NCBI GenBank assembly: GCA_964509195.1
Contig: CAZDWJ010000011.1
Span: 1 to 64,000 of the forward strand
DNA length: 64,000 nucleotides
Source of the DNA: UBA4802 sp964509195
GTDB lineage: Bacteria; Spirochaetota; UBA4802; UB4802
Direction: 5' to 3'
Shown here: positions 62,183 to 64,000 of the stretch, piece after piece
How positions within the stretch are numbered: position 1 is the first letter of the stretch
How the letters are laid out: each line of letters starts with the position of its first letter
The notes under the pieces: model-generated
What the model was told of the DNA's origin: nothing
The model's input: the letters and a program-made list of their open reading frames with translations, nothing else
Database searches by the model: none
Translations under genes and position numbers: made by a program

Positions 62183-63649
62183 ATGGATAAACCCGTCAGC
62201 CTGGATTATGCTACATTGCTTGATAACATTCAGGCACCTGTGTTTGTAGTTGATGCTTCAAAAAATATCATTGATATTAATAATCACGCCAAGAGACTTT
62301 TCCATTCTATTGATATAACAGGAAAATCCTGCAGGGAGATTTTCCCTGAATGTGAGAAATCAGGGAATTGTCCTATTGATGCTGCTGATTACAGAATTCC
62401 AACAGGCTGCCAGCGTTGCAAGCAGGTGATGGTGCTGGATACTGTAAAAGAGCAGGTAGAACTATGTATAATTCCGGTGCAAAGTGGACAGGAAATGTTA
62501 TTTTTCCATATATTGACTGATAATGATATACAGAACAGGCAGAATCTGGTAATGCTTGAGAAAAATATGACTATTTCAACGCTTGCATCGGGTATTGCTC
62601 ATGAATTTAATAATATGAATGCAGGCATTCAGGGTATTGTTGAATTACTCCTTTCTCAGGAAGAACTTTCATCTGCTGGTATAAAAGACCTTAAAACAAT
62701 ATTAAAGATAGTGAAACGTGCCACGCACCTAATTGACCAGCTCTCAATACTGGCACACCGCAAGCCATCAAAACAGATGCTGATTAATATCGAAGACATA
62801 GTGAATGATTGTGTCAGCATCATAAAGCCGCAATTCATGGATGCTGGTATATCAATTGAAGTAATTCATAAAAACAGAATACCGGAATTATTTTTAGATG
62901 CTAACAAAATTACGCTGGCGCTCATGAACATCCTTTTAAATGCGCGTGATGCAATGATAGATGCCAAACAAAAAAAATTAACCATCATTACGTATCAGGA
63001 AGATAATAGTGCATATATAACTATAAAGGATACAGGGTGTGGTATAAAACCTGAATATGTTCAGAGGATATTTGAGCCCTTTTTTACAACAAAGGGCCCG
63101 CTGGGGCATTCAAATATACCTGGTACTGGTTTAGGGCTTTCCGTTGCTCTGGGGATTATTGAAGAACATGGCGGATCTATTGCTGTTGAAAGTGCAATTG
63201 GGGAAGGTGCTACGTTCACAATTCAATTGGCAATTAATACTGACGATAGAGTTGCTTCAGAGGTTGCGGTAAATTATACTGAATATGATTTTAGTGGTAA
63301 GAGAATTTTAATTGTTGAAGATGACCCTGAGTTTGCCACTGTTCTGCAGAGGGCATTGATTGCAAAAAATGCTGAAGTTGTATTTGCGGCAAATGGTGCA
63401 GAAGCGTTGAACTTTCTTGACAGCCAGATTATAGATCTTTCCCTGCTTGATGTTCACCTGCCAGATATGACTGTCTGGGATATATTAAAGAAAGTCCAGT
63501 ATATGAATAACAGGCCAAATATAATTATTGTATCGGGTAATTATCTGGCTATGAACAACAACTATGTGAATATTGTTGATTATGTATTGCTAAAACCATT
63601 TGATTTAGAAGAACTTTTCACTGCTATAAAAAACAGTTTAGCAATATAG
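62183..63649 (+). CDS. Hybrid sensor histidine kinase with PAS and receiver domains
   Basis: A 488-residue cytosolic protein without membrane spans. The PAS domain (about 8-115) has several cysteines (CREIFPECEKSGNCPIDAADY, CQRCKQ), suggesting metal or redox sensing. HisKA with phospho-His is in IAHEFNNMNAGI (about 139), the HATPase has NILLNARDAM, DTGCGIK and GTGLGLSVALGIIEEHGG, and a receiver domain (about 375-488) has acidic EDDPEF, phospho-Asp in LLDVHLPDM and Lys in LLKPFD. No response-regulator partner is visible before the window ends. Confidence 0.93.
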   Translation: MDKPVSLDYATLLDNIQAPVFVVDASKNIIDINNHAKRLFHSIDITGKSCREIFPECEKSGNCPIDAADYRIPTGCQRCKQVMVLDTVKEQVELCIIPVQSGQEMLFFHILTDNDIQNRQNLVMLEKNMTISTLASGIAHEFNNMNAGIQGIVELLLSQEELSSAGIKDLKTILKIVKRATHLIDQLSILAHRKPSKQMLINIEDIVNDCVSIIKPQFMDAGISIEVIHKNRIPELFLDANKITLALMNILLNARDAMIDAKQKKLTIITYQEDNSAYITIKDTGCGIKPEYVQRIFEPFFTTKGPLGHSNIPGTGLGLSVALGIIEEHGGSIAVESAIGEGATFTIQLAINTDDRVASEVAVNYTEYDFSGKRILIVEDDPEFATVLQRALIAKNAEVVFAANGAEALNFLDSQIIDLSLLDVHLPDMTVWDILKKVQYMNNRPNIIIVSGNYLAMNNNYVNIVDYVLLKPFDLEELFTAIKNSLAI

Positions 63650-63668
63650 ATACGACATAAAAATAGTA

Positions 63669-63696
63669 TTGACAGAAACTCATTTCTGTATATAAT
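63669..63696 (+). promoter_or_regulatory. Strong sigma-70 promoter
   Basis: TTGACA (63669-63674), 16-nt spacer and TATAAT (63691-63696), 38 nt before the lipid-kinase gene. The spacer contains the dyad CAGAAA-CTCA-TTTCTG. Confidence 0.7.
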
Positions 63697-63734
63697 CTTT
63701 ATACTTTTTTAACAATAAATTCACAGGGGTAGGT

Positions 63735-64000
63735 ATGCCAAAGCGTGATACTGTTTTACTAATAGTGAATCCTATAGCAGGAAGAGGTAGGGCAAAAAAG
63801 TCGGTTGAAAGGATAGAGAAAGATTTTACCGAGTTGAATATAAAGCATGATATTGTGTTTACAGAAAGAGTGTGGCATGCTGCCGAACTGGCGGAAGATG
63901 CTGCTAAAAAGGGTTATCGGGCAGTAGTAGTTGCTAGTGGGGATGGTACAGCCAATGAGGTGCTAAATGGATTAATGATAGCACGCAAAAAAGGTTACAA
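63735..64000 (+). CDS. Diacylglycerol kinase/YegS-family lipid kinase, 5' part
   Basis: Eighty-eight codons visible before the window end. VLLIVNPIAGRGRAKK is the DAGK N-terminal signature, and VVVASGDGTANEVLNGLM is the nucleotide-binding GGDGTxxEV motif, here with Ser for the first Gly. It probably phosphorylates diacylglycerol or a related lipid at the membrane. GGGGTAGGT precedes the ATG. Confidence 0.88.
   Translation, partial: MPKRDTVLLIVNPIAGRGRAKKSVERIEKDFTELNIKHDIVFTERVWHAAELAEDAAKKGYRAVVVASGDGTANEVLNGLMIARKKGY

Overview
The window is an AT-rich bacterial chromosome segment (roughly 38% G+C by eye) that most likely comes from a spirochaete (phylum Spirochaetota). The main evidence is the flagellar operon flgB-flgC-fliE-fliF-fliG-fliH-fliI-fliJ, which ends in a gene for an FlbB-like periplasmic-flagellar collar protein, an arrangement typical of spirochaetes. 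Weaker support comes from a PilZ-type protein of the sort common in Leptospira, several outer-membrane barrels and lipoproteins, and the futalosine route to menaquinone. No species name can be supported.

Layout. 1-491: 5' part of an unknown minus-strand gene with an apparent frameshift. 0.6-3.5 kb: enolase, a DivIC/FtsB-like division protein, a DUF501 protein and a Sua5/YrdC protein. 3.5-6.8 kb: hypothetical genes and a five-repeat S1-domain protein. 6.9-10.8 kb: divergent acyl-CoA ligase and acyl-CoA dehydrogenase. 10.98-21.6 kb: late menaquinone genes ubiD, ubiA, ubiX, mqnE, mqnA, mqnC and menG, split by a 4-kb accessory insert (13.26-17.28 kb) with a hypothetical gene, gene debris, a membrane protein and a membrane-anchored radical SAM protein. 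21.6-26.1 kb: PLP aminotransferase, CsgG-like lipoprotein, a tiny zinc-ribbon gene, ndk and adk. 26.2-30.3 kb: two serine tRNAs, dnaX, ybaB, recR and der. 30.6-38.4 kb: Lys/Ala-rich small protein, PilZ-like protein, tsaB, tsaE, rluD, a KefB-type antiporter and an AllA-like protein. 38.6-43.5 kb: NfeD/SPFH pair, a decayed secreted basic protein, mgtE, flavin reductase and bacterioferritin. 43.6-50.3 kb: outer-membrane barrels (one split by an amber codon), a YtfJ-like protein, tRNA-Pro, a metallo-hydrolase/MarR pair and an Ogg2 glycosylase. 50.6-59.0 kb: flagellar genes. 59.0-64.0 kb: engB, rimI, enoyl-CoA hydratase, panE, a hybrid histidine kinase and a truncated diacylglycerol-kinase-like gene.

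How the genes work together. The mqn/ubi/men set covers most of the futalosine pathway; mqnD and the futalosine or aminofutalosine hydrolase are not in the window. TsaB, TsaE and a divergent Sua5/YrdC protein point to t6A tRNA modification. The flagellar block starts with a near-consensus sigma-28 promoter and has internal sigma-70-like promoters before fliF and fliG; the one before fliG sits between exact inverted repeats.

Most notable unexplained signals: a 10-bp word, GCGATAGCTC or its complement, present ten times together with sister forms such as GCGATAGTTAC; a family of imperfect AT-rich repeats bracketing or neighbouring accessory genes; the inverted-repeat-flanked promoter before fliG; the remnant of a gene with a basic-adaptor-like tail; and a 13-bp-arm operator-like dyad in an 850-bp stretch without genes. 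I did not find a clearly new defence or mobile system, CRISPR array, insertion sequence or prophage.
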